Part shown: piece by piece, positions 50,582 to 58,849 of the stretch
Position numbering within the stretch: the stretch's first letter is position 1
Layout of the letters: every line of letters begins with the position of its first letter
Source of the DNA: Niveibacterium terrae
GTDB lineage: Bacteria > Pseudomonadota > Gammaproteobacteria > Burkholderiales > Rhodocyclaceae
Direction of reading: 5' to 3'
NCBI RefSeq assembly: GCF_048213115.1
Contig: NZ_CP172404.1
Span: 496,001-560,000 of the forward strand
DNA length: 64,000 nt
Position numbers and translations under genes: made by a program
Notes under the pieces: model-generated
What the model was told of the DNA's origin: nothing
The model's input: only the letters and a program-made list of their open reading frames with translations
The model's database searches: none

Positions 50582-52405
50582 TTGAAACCGCTCTGCGCTG
50601 CGTTGATCGCAGCTTTCCCCCTCATTTCCTCGGCGGCCGACAGCGTCGCCGAAGCCGTCGTCGTGACCGCCAGCCGTCAGCCGGTGCGTGTCGCCGAGTC
50701 TCTGGCCGACGTCACAGTCATCGACCGCGACGAGATCGCCCAGGCGGGAAGCAGCGGCCTGGCCGAGCTGCTCGGCCGCCAGGCCGGCATCAGCTTCTCG
50801 TCCAACGGCGGGCCGGGCACGGCTTCGTCGGTCTTCGTCCGCGGTGCGAGTGCCGCGCAGACCCTGATTCTCGTCGACGGCCTGCGTTTCGGGTCGGAAA
50901 CGACCGGAGGTGCGGCGCTCGAACACCTGTCGCTCGAGCAGATCGAGCGCATCGAGATCGTCCGCGGCCCGGCCTCGGCGCTCTACGGCGCCGATGCGGT
51001 CGGTGGGGTGATCCAGATCTTCACGCGTCAGGGCCAAGGCAAGCCGGCCCTGGATGCGTTCGCCGGAGCCGGGCGCTACGGCGCCGAGTCCTACGCTCTG
51101 GGCGGCTCGGGCGAGGCGGGAGCCTTGCGCTTCTCGCTGCGCGGGAGCTACGACAAGACCGACGGCTTTTCGGCGATCGCCGACAAGAGCAAGCAGGCTT
51201 ATAGCTATGATCCGGATCGCGATGGCTATCGCCGCTCCGCGCTGGGGGGAAGCCTGGGGTGGAAGATCGCCGACGGCCACCAGCTCGACCTGAGCGCCCA
51301 GTACAACAAGGGGCGCACTCATTACGACGCGCAGGACGGCGCCGGCCTGCCTTTCGATGCCTATGCCGATGTCGAAGTCTCGGCTTTCGGTGCGAGCCTG
51401 AAGGATCGCCTGCTGGATGGCTGGGACAGCACGCTGCGCCTGGGCAGCACGCTCGACGACAGCCGCGACTTCGCGCCCTGGACGCCGCTCGGCGCGAGCT
51501 TCCGGACCCGTCAGAACCAGATCGACTGGCAGAACGACATCCGCAGCGCTGTCGGTTCCTGGGTGCTGGGGGCGAGCAGCGTGCGCCAGTCGGCCTTGTC
51601 TGAAGGCAGTTTCGACCGGGCGCGGACGATCACCGGAATCTACGGCGGCTGGACTCTGGATGTTGGTAGCCAACACTTGCAGGCCGATCTGCGCCGCGAC
51701 GACAACTCGCAGTTCGGCGCTCATACGACCGGAACGCTGGCCTGGGGCTGGCAGTTCGTGCCCGACTGGCGCTTGCGTGCGAGCTGGGGCACTTCCTTCC
51801 GGGCGCCCAGCTTCAACGAGCTCTACTATCCTGGCTACGGCAACGAAGCGCTGAATCCCGAGAAGGGGCGCAGTGGCGAAGTCGCGCTCGCGTGGTCCGC
51901 CGACGGCAGTCGCGCGTCACTGACCGGCTATCGCAACCGGGTCAGCAACCTGATCAACTCGGTCTGCGATGCGAACTGGGTCTGCGTTGCGCAGAACGTC
52001 GCGCGCGCCGAACTCGAAGGCCTGACCCTGGCCGGCGCGACCGGATGGGGGGGCTTCGCGCTGGAAGGCAGCGCCGACTGGCTGCGCGCGCGCGATCCCG
52101 ACACGGGGCTGCAGCTGGCGCGGCGCGCCCAGCGCCAGGCCAAGCTCGCCGCGAGTTATGGCAACGAGCGCTGGAAGCTGGGCAGCGAGTTCTCCGCTGT
52201 CAGCGGTCGTTTCGAAGATGCGGCGAACACGAAGCGGATGGGCGGTTATGGCCTCGTGAACCTGTTCGGTCAGTATGCGCTGAGCCCGACCGTCCGCTTC
52301 GAAGCGCGTCTCGACAACGTCTTCGACCATCGCTACGAGACGGCCTGGGGCTATGGCACGGCAGGCGCCACCCTCTTTGCCGGCGTGCGCATCAGCACCC
52401 GTTAA
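50582..52405 (+). CDS. btuB: TonB-dependent vitamin B12 receptor BtuB
   Basis: Outer-membrane receptor of 607 residues. A signal peptide (ends SSAADS) is followed by a TonB-box-like segment (EAVVVTASR), the plug domain (RVAESLADVTVIDRDEIAQAGSSGLAELLGRQAGI...RIEIVRGPASALYGADAVGGVIQIFTR) and a barrel. The family start is at TTG 50582, preceded by GGAG with a 7-base spacer. Upstream ATGs would place riboswitch sequence inside the protein. Position after a cobalamin riboswitch and before btuCD supports the B12 role. Confidence 0.94.
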   Translation: MKPLCAALIAAFPLISSAADSVAEAVVVTASRQPVRVAESLADVTVIDRDEIAQAGSSGLAELLGRQAGISFSSNGGPGTASSVFVRGASAAQTLILVDGLRFGSETTGGAALEHLSLEQIERIEIVRGPASALYGADAVGGVIQIFTRQGQGKPALDAFAGAGRYGAESYALGGSGEAGALRFSLRGSYDKTDGFSAIADKSKQAYSYDPDRDGYRRSALGGSLGWKIADGHQLDLSAQYNKGRTHYDAQDGAGLPFDAYADVEVSAFGASLKDRLLDGWDSTLRLGSTLDDSRDFAPWTPLGASFRTRQNQIDWQNDIRSAVGSWVLGASSVRQSALSEGSFDRARTITGIYGGWTLDVGSQHLQADLRRDDNSQFGAHTTGTLAWGWQFVPDWRLRASWGTSFRAPSFNELYYPGYGNEALNPEKGRSGEVALAWSADGSRASLTGYRNRVSNLINSVCDANWVCVAQNVARAELEGLTLAGATGWGGFALEGSADWLRARDPDTGLQLARRAQRQAKLAASYGNERWKLGSEFSAVSGRFEDAANTKRMGGYGLVNLFGQYALSPTVRFEARLDNVFDHRYETAWGYGTAGATLFAGVRISTR

Positions 52406-52423
52406 GGGGCGCGCAGCGCGACA

Positions 52424-53434
52424 ATGTCGGCTTCCTCCTCTTCCCTGGTTTTGACGATGCCGCGCCGCCACGCTCTGTCCGCCTTCGTGCTGCTCGCGCT
52501 GACCGCGCTCGCAGCGATGCTGTGGGCGCTGGCGGCGGGAGAGGTCGGCGTTGGTCCGGGCGCGATTCTCAGCGCGCTGAGCGGCTCGACCGAGTCGCTG
52601 GGCGCGAACGTCGTGCGCGAGCTGCGCCTGCCGCGCGCGCTGGCCGCTTTCGGCTGCGGTGGGCTGCTCGCGCTCTCCGGTGCTCTGATGCAGGTGCTGT
52701 TGCGCAACCCTCTGGCCGATCCGTATGTGCTCGGCGTCTCCGGCGGCGCTGCAGTTGGCGCTCTGGGGGCGATGATGCTGGGTCTGGCCAGTCCGTGGTG
52801 TGATCTGGCGAGTTTCGGCGGAGCGCTGGCCGCGATGTTCGTGGTCTTTGGTCTGGCCCGCGGCGAGGGGAGCTGGACGCCGACCCGGCTGCTGCTGACC
52901 GGAGTCGTGGTCGCGGCCGGCTGCGGGGCCCTGGTTTCGCTGATGCTCAGCATCGCGCCGGAGCGCTCGCTGCGCGGCATGCTGTTCTGGATGATGGGCG
53001 ATGCGGGGGCGGCGCAGAATCCGTTGTGGATCCTCGCGGTGCTCGCGCTGGGCGTTGCGCTGAGCCTGCCGGTCGCGCGCGAACTGAACCTGCTCGCGCG
53101 GGGTGAGCGCTGTGCGCAGGCGCTGGGCGTCGCGACCCGGCGTTTGCGTCTCGCGGTTTTTTTTGTGGCGAGCCTGATGACCGCCGTCGCGGTTTCGGCG
53201 GTCGGCAGCGTCGGTTTCGTCGGGCTGATCGTTCCCCATTTGCTGCGTCTCGTGCTCGGCAACGACCAGAGGTTGCTGCTGCCGGCTTCGGCTTTGGGCG
53301 GGGGTATCCTGCTGCTGCTGGCCGACACCGCGGCGCGCACGATCGCCGCGCCTCAGCAGCTCCCGGTCGGAGTCCTGACCGCGCTGATCGGAGTCCCGGT
53401 CTTCCTGTGGCTGCTGGCGAGGCATCCGCGATGA
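52424..53434 (+). CDS. btuC: Vitamin B12 ABC permease BtuC
   Basis: FecCD-family permease of 336 residues with about ten helices. Typical blocks are VRELRLPRALAAFGCGGLLALSGALMQVLLRNPLADPYVLGVSGGAAVGAL and SVGFVGLIVPHLLRLVLGNDQRLLLPASALGGG. It starts 18 bases after btuB; an alternative ATG at 52457 would shorten it by 11 residues. A run of eight T's lies inside the gene at 53157-53164. It overlaps btuD by four bases. Confidence 0.93.
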   Translation: MSASSSSLVLTMPRRHALSAFVLLALTALAAMLWALAAGEVGVGPGAILSALSGSTESLGANVVRELRLPRALAAFGCGGLLALSGALMQVLLRNPLADPYVLGVSGGAAVGALGAMMLGLASPWCDLASFGGALAAMFVVFGLARGEGSWTPTRLLLTGVVVAAGCGALVSLMLSIAPERSLRGMLFWMMGDAGAAQNPLWILAVLALGVALSLPVARELNLLARGERCAQALGVATRRLRLAVFFVASLMTAVAVSAVGSVGFVGLIVPHLLRLVLGNDQRLLLPASALGGGILLLLADTAARTIAAPQQLPVGVLTALIGVPVFLWLLARHPR

Positions 53435-54204
53435 AGGCTAGTCCGCTGCTGGCCGCCGGGAATATTTCCGTCGGCATCGGTTCGATCTGCGCGGTGCGCG
53501 ATGCGTCGTTCTCACTTGCGCCTGGAGACCGGCTCGCCGTGCTGGGCCGCAATGGCGTCGGCAAGAGCACGCTGTTGGCGGCCTTGGCCGGCCTGCACCC
53601 GCTGATGGCGGGGGCAGTTCGGTGCGCGGAGCGCGAACTGTCGGCCTGGAAGCCCGAGGCTCTGGCCAGGCTGCGCGCCTGGCTCCCCCAGCATCCCGAG
53701 GATGCTTTCGCGAGCAGCGTGCTCGAAGCCGTTCTGGTCGGCCGCCATCCGTGGATGGGGCGTTTCGCCTGGGAAGGGGACGAAGAGCTGAAGATTGCGC
53801 GCGAAGCGTTGCGGGCGATGGATCTGTCCGGCTTTGAGGGGCGCAACGTGCTGACCCTGTCCGGCGGCGAGCGTCAGAGAGTCGCGCTGGCAACTGTGCT
53901 GACCCAAACCCCCTCCCTCTATCTGCTCGACGAACCGCTCACTCATCTGGATTTGTCCAGTCAAGTCGCGGTGCTCGAGCATTTTGCCGGACTCGCGGCG
54001 CGGGGCGCCGCGGTCGTCATTGTCGAGCACGACCTGAATCTGGCTCTGAGTTGGGCCAACCGGGTTCTGCTGCTGCTCGGGAACGGCGAATGGGAAGAGG
54101 GATCCTGTGCCGAGATCGCGACCACCGGGAAGCTCTCGCGCGCTCTGGGCCATCCGCTGCGCTGCCTGGATGATCGCGGACGCAGTGTTTTTCTGCCGCG
54201 CTGA
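53431..54204 (+). CDS. btuD: Vitamin B12 ABC ATPase BtuD
   Basis: ATPase of 257 residues. Walker A is LGRNGVGKSTLLAAL, the signature is LSGGERQRVALATVL, Walker B is LYLLDEPLTHLD, and the switch His is in VIVEHDLNLAL. It pairs with BtuC; the periplasmic partner btuF lies at 56163-57071 on the opposite strand. The start overlaps the btuC stop (ATGA). Confidence 0.93.
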   Translation: MKASPLLAAGNISVGIGSICAVRDASFSLAPGDRLAVLGRNGVGKSTLLAALAGLHPLMAGAVRCAERELSAWKPEALARLRAWLPQHPEDAFASSVLEAVLVGRHPWMGRFAWEGDEELKIAREALRAMDLSGFEGRNVLTLSGGERQRVALATVLTQTPSLYLLDEPLTHLDLSSQVAVLEHFAGLAARGAAVVIVEHDLNLALSWANRVLLLLGNGEWEEGSCAEIATTGKLSRALGHPLRCLDDRGRSVFLPR

Positions 54205-54260
54205 GGTGCCGTTCGTCTGCTGAGCTTGCGCTTGCCGCCAGCCCGGACGACACTTTCCTC

Positions 54261-56162
54261 ATGCTGAAGGCCGACTTTGAAGCTCTCTTCGAGAACTACC
54301 GCCTCTGTGCGCTGCGCCATCCACGGCTGATTCATCTGAAGATCACCGCGCGGGCGGTCATAGGCTTAGGGGTGGTTCTGCTTAGCGGCGCTCTGGCCCT
54401 GCTCGGCTTGCTTTGGTCGCTGAGTCCGGTTTTCTCGGGAGACTATTCCGGGCCTCCTTTGCTTTGGCTGCTGCGCATCCCGTTGCTGATCCTGGCCCTG
54501 GCCTGGATCGTTTCAGTCGGAAGGGTTCTGCGCGCGCGCTTTGCGCCGATGGCGGGAATGCTTCTGGCGCGCGAAGAGGCTCCGGAGATGTTCGCGCTGC
54601 TCGAACGGCTGCAGCGCCGCTTCCGCTCTCCTCCAATCCACGAGGTCAGGATCACCGGCGATCTGAACGCGGCGATCACCCAACGTCCCTGTCTGCATCT
54701 CGGCGGCACTCAGCGCAACACCCTGATTCTGGGTTTGCCGCTGGCCCTGGCCCTGGCGCCCAGGCAGTTCGTCGCGGTTCTGGCGCATGAATTCGGTCAT
54801 CTGCGCAGCCAGCGCATCGCGCTGGGGGGCTGGGGGTGTCATCTGCGCAGCTTCTGGCACCAGGTTCTCGACAACATGGAGAACGACCGCTCCCCCTTCC
54901 GTTTCCTGCTGTCCGCGATCGCCCGCTACGAGTCGCCCGTCTACTGTGCGGGTTCTCTGGTGCTCTCCCATCTGGACGAGATGGAAGCCGATGAATCGGC
55001 GGCCAGAGTCGTCGGAGCGAAGTTGTTGGGTCAGGCTCTGGCCGAACTCGCGCTCAAGCACCGCTTTCTGGTCCAGGACTACTGGCACAAAGTCTATGCC
55101 CAGGCCGATCGCTCCGAGCGGCCGGCCATCCTGCCCTACCGGAACATGAGGGCCGCGCTGAGGGCGGGGTTTGACCGCCGGGCCGCGGCGAGCTGGTTCG
55201 ACGAGATCGCGCAGAGCGATGATTCCCTGCTGGGGACTCACCCCAGCCTGGGCGTCCGGGTCAAGGCGCTGGGCGTCGATTCGCTGCGCGAAAAGCGGGG
55301 CGGAGAGCGCGCCGGGGATCGCTATCTGGGGCCGGCACTCGATCGCCTGGCCGGGCTGCTCGATCGTGACTGGTGGGATGCCGAGCGCAGCAGCTGGCGG
55401 CGCCGGCACTGGGAGGTGAGCCGGGCGCTGGATCGCATCGCCCGACTCGAAGCCGAAGGGCTGGCGCTCGGTGTATCGGACCGTCTTGAACTAGCGATGC
55501 TGGTCGAGCGCTATGCGGGCGACCGCGACCCGCTCAAGGTCTACCGCGAGATGATGCCCGAGGCGCCGGGACGGCCCGACGCTTTGCTCGCGATGGGGCG
55601 TCTGCTGGTGAGCCGGAACGATCCGAGTGGCGTCGCCTATCTGCGTCAGTCGCTCGGCGAGGATGATGCGGTGGGCTTGCAGGCCACCGCGCTGCTAATC
55701 GAACACTACGAGTCCTGCGGCATGAGCCAGGTCGCCGAGCCTTACCGTAAACGTCTGGCCGAGCTGCTGCAGCAGGCGGTCAAGGTTCAGCGTGAGCTTG
55801 ACGCGCCGGTCGCTGCCGTGCGCAACGAGCCTTCCGGTCTGGAGATCCATGAGATGCGCGCGCTGGTGCGCGAACTGCGTCCGCACAGCTTCGTCCGCTC
55901 GGGGTTTGTCGTGCGCCGGATCTGCCCGGAAGCCCCGAGCTGGCGCGCCTGCCTGGTTCTAGTCTGCGTTGCGCCAGGAGATCTCGCCGCCGCCGAGGAA
56001 CTCGCCCGGAGTTTGGGCGAGTCGATCTCGCTGTGCGGAGTCTGGCGTTTTCTCGCCTGTGTCGAAGGAGGGGAGGAAGAAGTTGCCGTGCGCGGAGTCG
56101 AGGGCGCCAAGTTCTTCTCGCGCCGTCGCTCGCGCCCCGAGGCCGGGCGCTTGAGTGCCTAG
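54261..56162 (+). CDS. M48-family metallopeptidase with N-terminal membrane helices
   Basis: Membrane-anchored peptidase of 633 residues. Two helices lie at about 33-55 and 70-90. The zinc site is VLAHEFGHL (HExxH), with a third ligand Glu in LDEMEADESAARVVG. GTHPSLGVRV is typical of the M48 fold. The C-terminal half (about 380-633) is helical and TPR-like with no named domain. It lies just after btuD and its stop abuts the btuF stop. Role probably envelope or membrane-protein quality control; a link to B12 is not supported by any motif. Confidence 0.85.
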   Translation: MLKADFEALFENYRLCALRHPRLIHLKITARAVIGLGVVLLSGALALLGLLWSLSPVFSGDYSGPPLLWLLRIPLLILALAWIVSVGRVLRARFAPMAGMLLAREEAPEMFALLERLQRRFRSPPIHEVRITGDLNAAITQRPCLHLGGTQRNTLILGLPLALALAPRQFVAVLAHEFGHLRSQRIALGGWGCHLRSFWHQVLDNMENDRSPFRFLLSAIARYESPVYCAGSLVLSHLDEMEADESAARVVGAKLLGQALAELALKHRFLVQDYWHKVYAQADRSERPAILPYRNMRAALRAGFDRRAAASWFDEIAQSDDSLLGTHPSLGVRVKALGVDSLREKRGGERAGDRYLGPALDRLAGLLDRDWWDAERSSWRRRHWEVSRALDRIARLEAEGLALGVSDRLELAMLVERYAGDRDPLKVYREMMPEAPGRPDALLAMGRLLVSRNDPSGVAYLRQSLGEDDAVGLQATALLIEHYESCGMSQVAEPYRKRLAELLQQAVKVQRELDAPVAAVRNEPSGLEIHEMRALVRELRPHSFVRSGFVVRRICPEAPSWRACLVLVCVAPGDLAAAEELARSLGESISLCGVWRFLACVEGGEEEVAVRGVEGAKFFSRRRSRPEAGRLSA

Positions 56163-57071
56163 CTAGGGGAGGCGTTGGCGCGCGGCCTCCAGCGCGACGC
56201 AGAGCTGCTCGGCACCGTCCGCGAAACGAGGACCGGAGCGGTTGAGCAGATTGCCGTCCACGCTGGCGAGGTTGCGATAGCGGACGGCGGGGAGCTGGGG
56301 CCAGCGCTTCCACTCGGCGAGCGCCTGGGCGCTCGCCTGACCGGCTTCCGACGGGGTCAGGATCAGCTCGGGTCTGGCCTTCAGGACGGCCTCCTGGCTG
56401 ATCGTCGGCGCGAGCGGCCCCAGGCTTGCGAACACGTTCTCGCCTCCACACAGAGTGATCGCCGCGCTGACCATGTGTTGGCCGTTCAAGGTCATCAGCG
56501 GCTGTGGCCAGATTTCGTAGAAAACCTTGACGGTCCTGCGCCCTGAATAGCGGCTTTGCAGCGCGGTGATCTGCGCTTCGAAGCGCTTCGCGGCGGCCTC
56601 ACCCGCCACGGCGCTGCCAGTCAGACGCGAGAGCGTGCGCAGGTTGGCTGCGATCTGCCCGATCTGCCTGGGTTCGCTGAGGAAAACCGGAATGCCCAGC
56701 GCGCGCAGCCGGGCGATCTGGGGCTGGGGATTGCCCGAAGCCCAGCCGACGACGAGGTCGGGATGCAGGCTGGCGATGCGTTCGAGATCGAGTGCCTGAT
56801 AGCTGCCGACGGAAGGGAGCTTTCTCGCCGCCGCCGGCCAGTCGCTGTAGGCGGAGACCGCGATCAGCCGCTCCCCGGCCCCGGCGGCATAGAGCAGCTC
56901 CGTCGCATGGGGCGAGAGGCTGATGATCCGGCGTGCGGCGGAGGCGAGGTGGACGGTCTGCCCGCTGTCGTCGCGGACCGTGATCGGAGCGGCAAGTGCC
57001 GGGCCCGACGAGATCAGGCTCAGACTCGTGGCGAGCCAGATGGCGATAGAGCGGAGGGAGGACTGGGGCAT
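56163..57071 (-). CDS. btuF: Periplasmic cobalamin-binding protein BtuF
   Basis: Class III substrate-binding protein of 302 residues with a signal peptide (ends GPALAAP). Two lobes joined by a long helix: RRIISLSPHATELLYAAGAGERLIAVSAYSDWP, PDLVVGWASGNPQPQIARLRALGIPVF, YEIWPQPLMTLNGQHMVSAAITLCGGENVFA. ATG 57071 begins the signal peptide; no strong ribosome site is visible. It is convergent with the M48 gene and completes the BtuCDF transporter, though it is transcribed separately. Confidence 0.92.
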   Translation of the reverse strand: MPQSSLRSIAIWLATSLSLISSGPALAAPITVRDDSGQTVHLASAARRIISLSPHATELLYAAGAGERLIAVSAYSDWPAAARKLPSVGSYQALDLERIASLHPDLVVGWASGNPQPQIARLRALGIPVFLSEPRQIGQIAANLRTLSRLTGSAVAGEAAAKRFEAQITALQSRYSGRRTVKVFYEIWPQPLMTLNGQHMVSAAITLCGGENVFASLGPLAPTISQEAVLKARPELILTPSEAGQASAQALAEWKRWPQLPAVRYRNLASVDGNLLNRSGPRFADGAEQLCVALEAARQRLP

Positions 57072-57164
57072 CGCGAGGGCGGTGAGTAGCCGGGACTGGG
57101 ATTGTAAGCTGCGCTTGCGCGAGCGGCTTGACCCCTGCTCACCTCGCCCCCTAACATCCTGTCC

Positions 57165-57374
57165 ATGGAACAAGAACTTGCCGCTCTGGAACAGAAGCTC
57201 GATTTGCTGCTTGCGCAGGGCACAAAGCTGCGCGCGGAGAATTCTGACTTGCGGGCCCGTGTCGGGGAACTCGAATCGGAGAATCTGCGCTTGAACAACA
57301 AGGTTGGTGCCGCGACGGCCAGGATAGAGGCTGCATTGGCCATGCTTCCCGAGAAAATGGGGGCCGAATCGTGA
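57165..57374 (+). CDS. ZapB-like coiled-coil protein (TIGR02449 type)
   Basis: Small protein of 69 residues that is almost entirely coiled coil (LAALEQKLDLLLAQGTKLRAENSDLRARVGELESENLRLNNKV). It overlaps zapA by four bases. Proteins of this type regularly precede zapA and are thought to help Z-ring organisation; direct evidence is lacking. Confidence 0.82.
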   Translation: MEQELAALEQKLDLLLAQGTKLRAENSDLRARVGELESENLRLNNKVGAATARIEAALAMLPEKMGAES

Positions 57375-57670
57375 CGGATCACGTCGATTTTTCGATTTAC
57401 GGTCGCGAATACAGCGTCAGCATCGATCCGGCCCAGCGCGATACGCTTCTCGCCGCGGTGGCACTCGTCGATGGGCGGATGTATGAGCTCGAATCGCGCA
57501 CCCATGCGGGGTGCGAGACTCTGGCGGTCATGACTGCGCTGAACATCGCCCACGATCTTTTGCAGTTGCAGCGAGGAAGCGGCTTGGATCTGCCGGGCTT
57601 CGTGCGTAGAATTGAAGCGATGGGGGACAAGATCGATCAGGCCATGACCCCCCAGGAAAAGCTGTTCTGA
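57371..57670 (+). CDS. zapA: Cell division protein ZapA
   Basis: FtsZ-binding protein of 99 residues. The N-terminal segment VDFSIYGREYSVSIDPAQRDTLLAAVALVDGRMYELE and the coiled C-terminus ETLAVMTALNIAHDLLQLQ match ZapA. It stabilises the Z ring. It is followed directly by 6S RNA, the common arrangement in proteobacteria. Confidence 0.93.
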   Translation: MTDHVDFSIYGREYSVSIDPAQRDTLLAAVALVDGRMYELESRTHAGCETLAVMTALNIAHDLLQLQRGSGLDLPGFVRRIEAMGDKIDQAMTPQEKLF

Positions 57671-57711
57671 GCGTGGCTTGATGACAGGATTCGGGGAAAG
57701 CGGTATTGCGC

Positions 57712-57899
57712 CTCCCCAGCAGTTTTCCCCTGCCGTGTTCGTAATAGGTCGTAGATTCCTTGGACCAATGTCTTCTACGACTAGGTTGCCGACCCTTGTA
57801 ACCGCTGTTGTGCGCACCCTCGGGTGTACCTGAAGCGGGAGGAAGGCAGCCTCCCTGAACCCTAGGTTCGGGATGCCGGCCTCTACGGCACAGGCGGGG
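57712..57899 (+). ncRNA. ssrS: 6S RNA (SsrS)
   Basis: Regulator of sigma-70 RNA polymerase, about 190 nt, located just downstream of zapA and before an EVE gene, the standard place. The ends can pair: TGCCGT (57731-57736) with ACGGCA (57885-57890), and CCCC before it with GGGG after it. Internally GTCGTAGA pairs with TCTTCTACGAC. The 3' arm has CCCTAGGTTCGGGATGCCGGCC. Exact ends are approximate because I could not fold it. Confidence 0.75.
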
Positions 57900-57910
57900 G
57901 ATCCATCTTG

Positions 57911-57948
57911 AAGGGCGCGGAGCATCGCTTCGCGCCCTTTTCCTTTTC
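57911..57948 (+). terminator. Intrinsic terminator after 6S RNA
   Basis: AAGGGCGCG (57911-57919), an 11-base loop, CGCGCCCTT (57931-57939), then TTCCTTTT. It is a 9-bp GC-rich stem followed by a T-rich tail, suited to ending the zapA-ssrS transcript. It lies 15 bases before the EVE gene start. Confidence 0.8.
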
Positions 57949-57962
57949 AGGATCGGGGTTCC

Positions 57963-58439
57963 ATGCGCTACTGGTTGATGAAGTCCGAGCCGTCCGACTG
58001 CTCGATCGATGATCTGGCGGCGATGCCCGATCAAACTGTCGCCTGGTATGGCGTGCGCAACTATCAGGCGCGCAATTTCATGCGCGACCAGATGACGCCC
58101 GGCGATCAGGCTTTCTTCTATCACTCGAACTGCGCTCAGCCGGGCATCGTCGGGATCGTCAGCATCAGCAGCCTGGCCTATCCGGATGCGACCCAGTTCG
58201 ATCCGGACAGCCGCTATTTCGACCCGAAGGCGACCCGGCAGACTCCGCGTTGGCTCAACGTCGATGTGACTCTGGTGCGCAAGACGCCGCTGGTGAGCCT
58301 CGCCGCACTGCGCGCCGAACCCGAGCTGGAGACGCTCAGGATGCTGCAGAAGGGCAACCGGTTGTCGATCACTCCGGTCGATCCCGCGCACTGGAAGTTC
58401 ATCACTTCGACGCTGATGGCGGCTGCCGACGCCCCCTGA
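57963..58439 (+). CDS. EVE domain-containing protein
   Basis: Cytoplasmic protein of 158 residues of the EVE/PUA-like fold. It begins MRYWLMKSEPSDCSIDDLAAMPDQTVAWYGVRNYQARNFMRDQM and contains GDQAFFYHSNCAQPGIVGI, both signatures. EVE domains bind modified bases in DNA or RNA. The location beside 6S RNA is common and does not imply a defence role. Confidence 0.92.
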   Translation: MRYWLMKSEPSDCSIDDLAAMPDQTVAWYGVRNYQARNFMRDQMTPGDQAFFYHSNCAQPGIVGIVSISSLAYPDATQFDPDSRYFDPKATRQTPRWLNVDVTLVRKTPLVSLAALRAEPELETLRMLQKGNRLSITPVDPAHWKFITSTLMAAADAP

Positions 58440-58613
58440 TCCTGGCGGCTGACCGGCCTGGCTGTTCCGGCGGAGAGCGTGGGTCAGGCTCGCTTCGCAC
58501 ATCAGAAGCGTACTTTTTCCTTGGGATTGCTGCGCCTGGCAGCAAAAATGCTCAGCGATGCCCACAGACGCCGGGGTGCGCAGGAATAAAAGCACAATAA
58601 AATAAATTTATTC

Positions 58614-58643
58614 TTGTATTCAGTTTGGTGATTCGGGTATTAT
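58614..58643 (+). promoter_or_regulatory. Putative sigma-70 promoter upstream of the mutase leader
   Basis: TTGTAT (58614-58619), an 18-base spacer, then TATTAT (58638-58643), within a short AT-rich island (about 58586-58645) that stands out in this GC-rich genome. RNA would start near 58650. The first 145 bases or so after the EVE stop (58440-58585) contain nothing I can identify. Confidence 0.6.
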
Positions 58644-58649
58644 CTGCCT

Positions 58650-58800
58650 TGTGGGCTGTCAAGCCGCGATCGAGAGCCGGAACTTCCGGCGAAGCGCGCC
58701 AGCGCGGGATCCGGCAGGCATCGTGATACGTCTGGGGGGAGGTGTCACGATTGCTCCGATAGCTCCGGCCCGCGCGGATTCGCGCGGGCCCTTTTATTTT
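58650..58800 (+). ncRNA. Structured leader or small RNA upstream of the mutase gene
   Basis: A non-coding segment of about 150 bases between a promoter and a strong terminator. Helices by eye: GCCGG-AACTT-CCGGC (58676-58690); ATCGTGA (58720-58726) with TCACGAT (58745-58751), enclosing the G-rich loop CTGGGGGGAGG; and the terminator stem. An alternative pairing is possible: GCGCGGG (58702-58708) with CCCGCGC (58769-58775), which is the terminator's 5' arm. This fits an attenuator/riboswitch or a separate small RNA. I recognise no known family. Confidence 0.6.
58767..58800 (+). terminator. Strong intrinsic terminator 50 bases before the mutase start
   Basis: GGCCCGCGCG (58767-58776), loop GATT, CGCGCGGGCC (58781-58790), then CTTTTATTTTTG. 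It is a perfect 10-bp GC stem with a T-rich tail. It ends about 50 bases before the mutase ATG on the same strand, so either RNA stops here as a small RNA or the terminator is conditionally bypassed. Confidence 0.88.
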
Positions 58801-58849
58801 TGCCCGACGGCTGCAGTTCCGGGGGCTTGCCGGGCGTCTGGGGGATGGG

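Noticed and set aside
57963..58439. EVE-domain gene as part of a phage-defence island.
   Set aside because: It sits in the usual zapA-6S RNA neighbourhood and no defence genes are adjacent.
58650..58800. The mutase leader as a second cobalamin riboswitch.
   Set aside because: It lacks the B12 box, GCCACTG and the CCCCCGCAAC core seen in the btuB leader.
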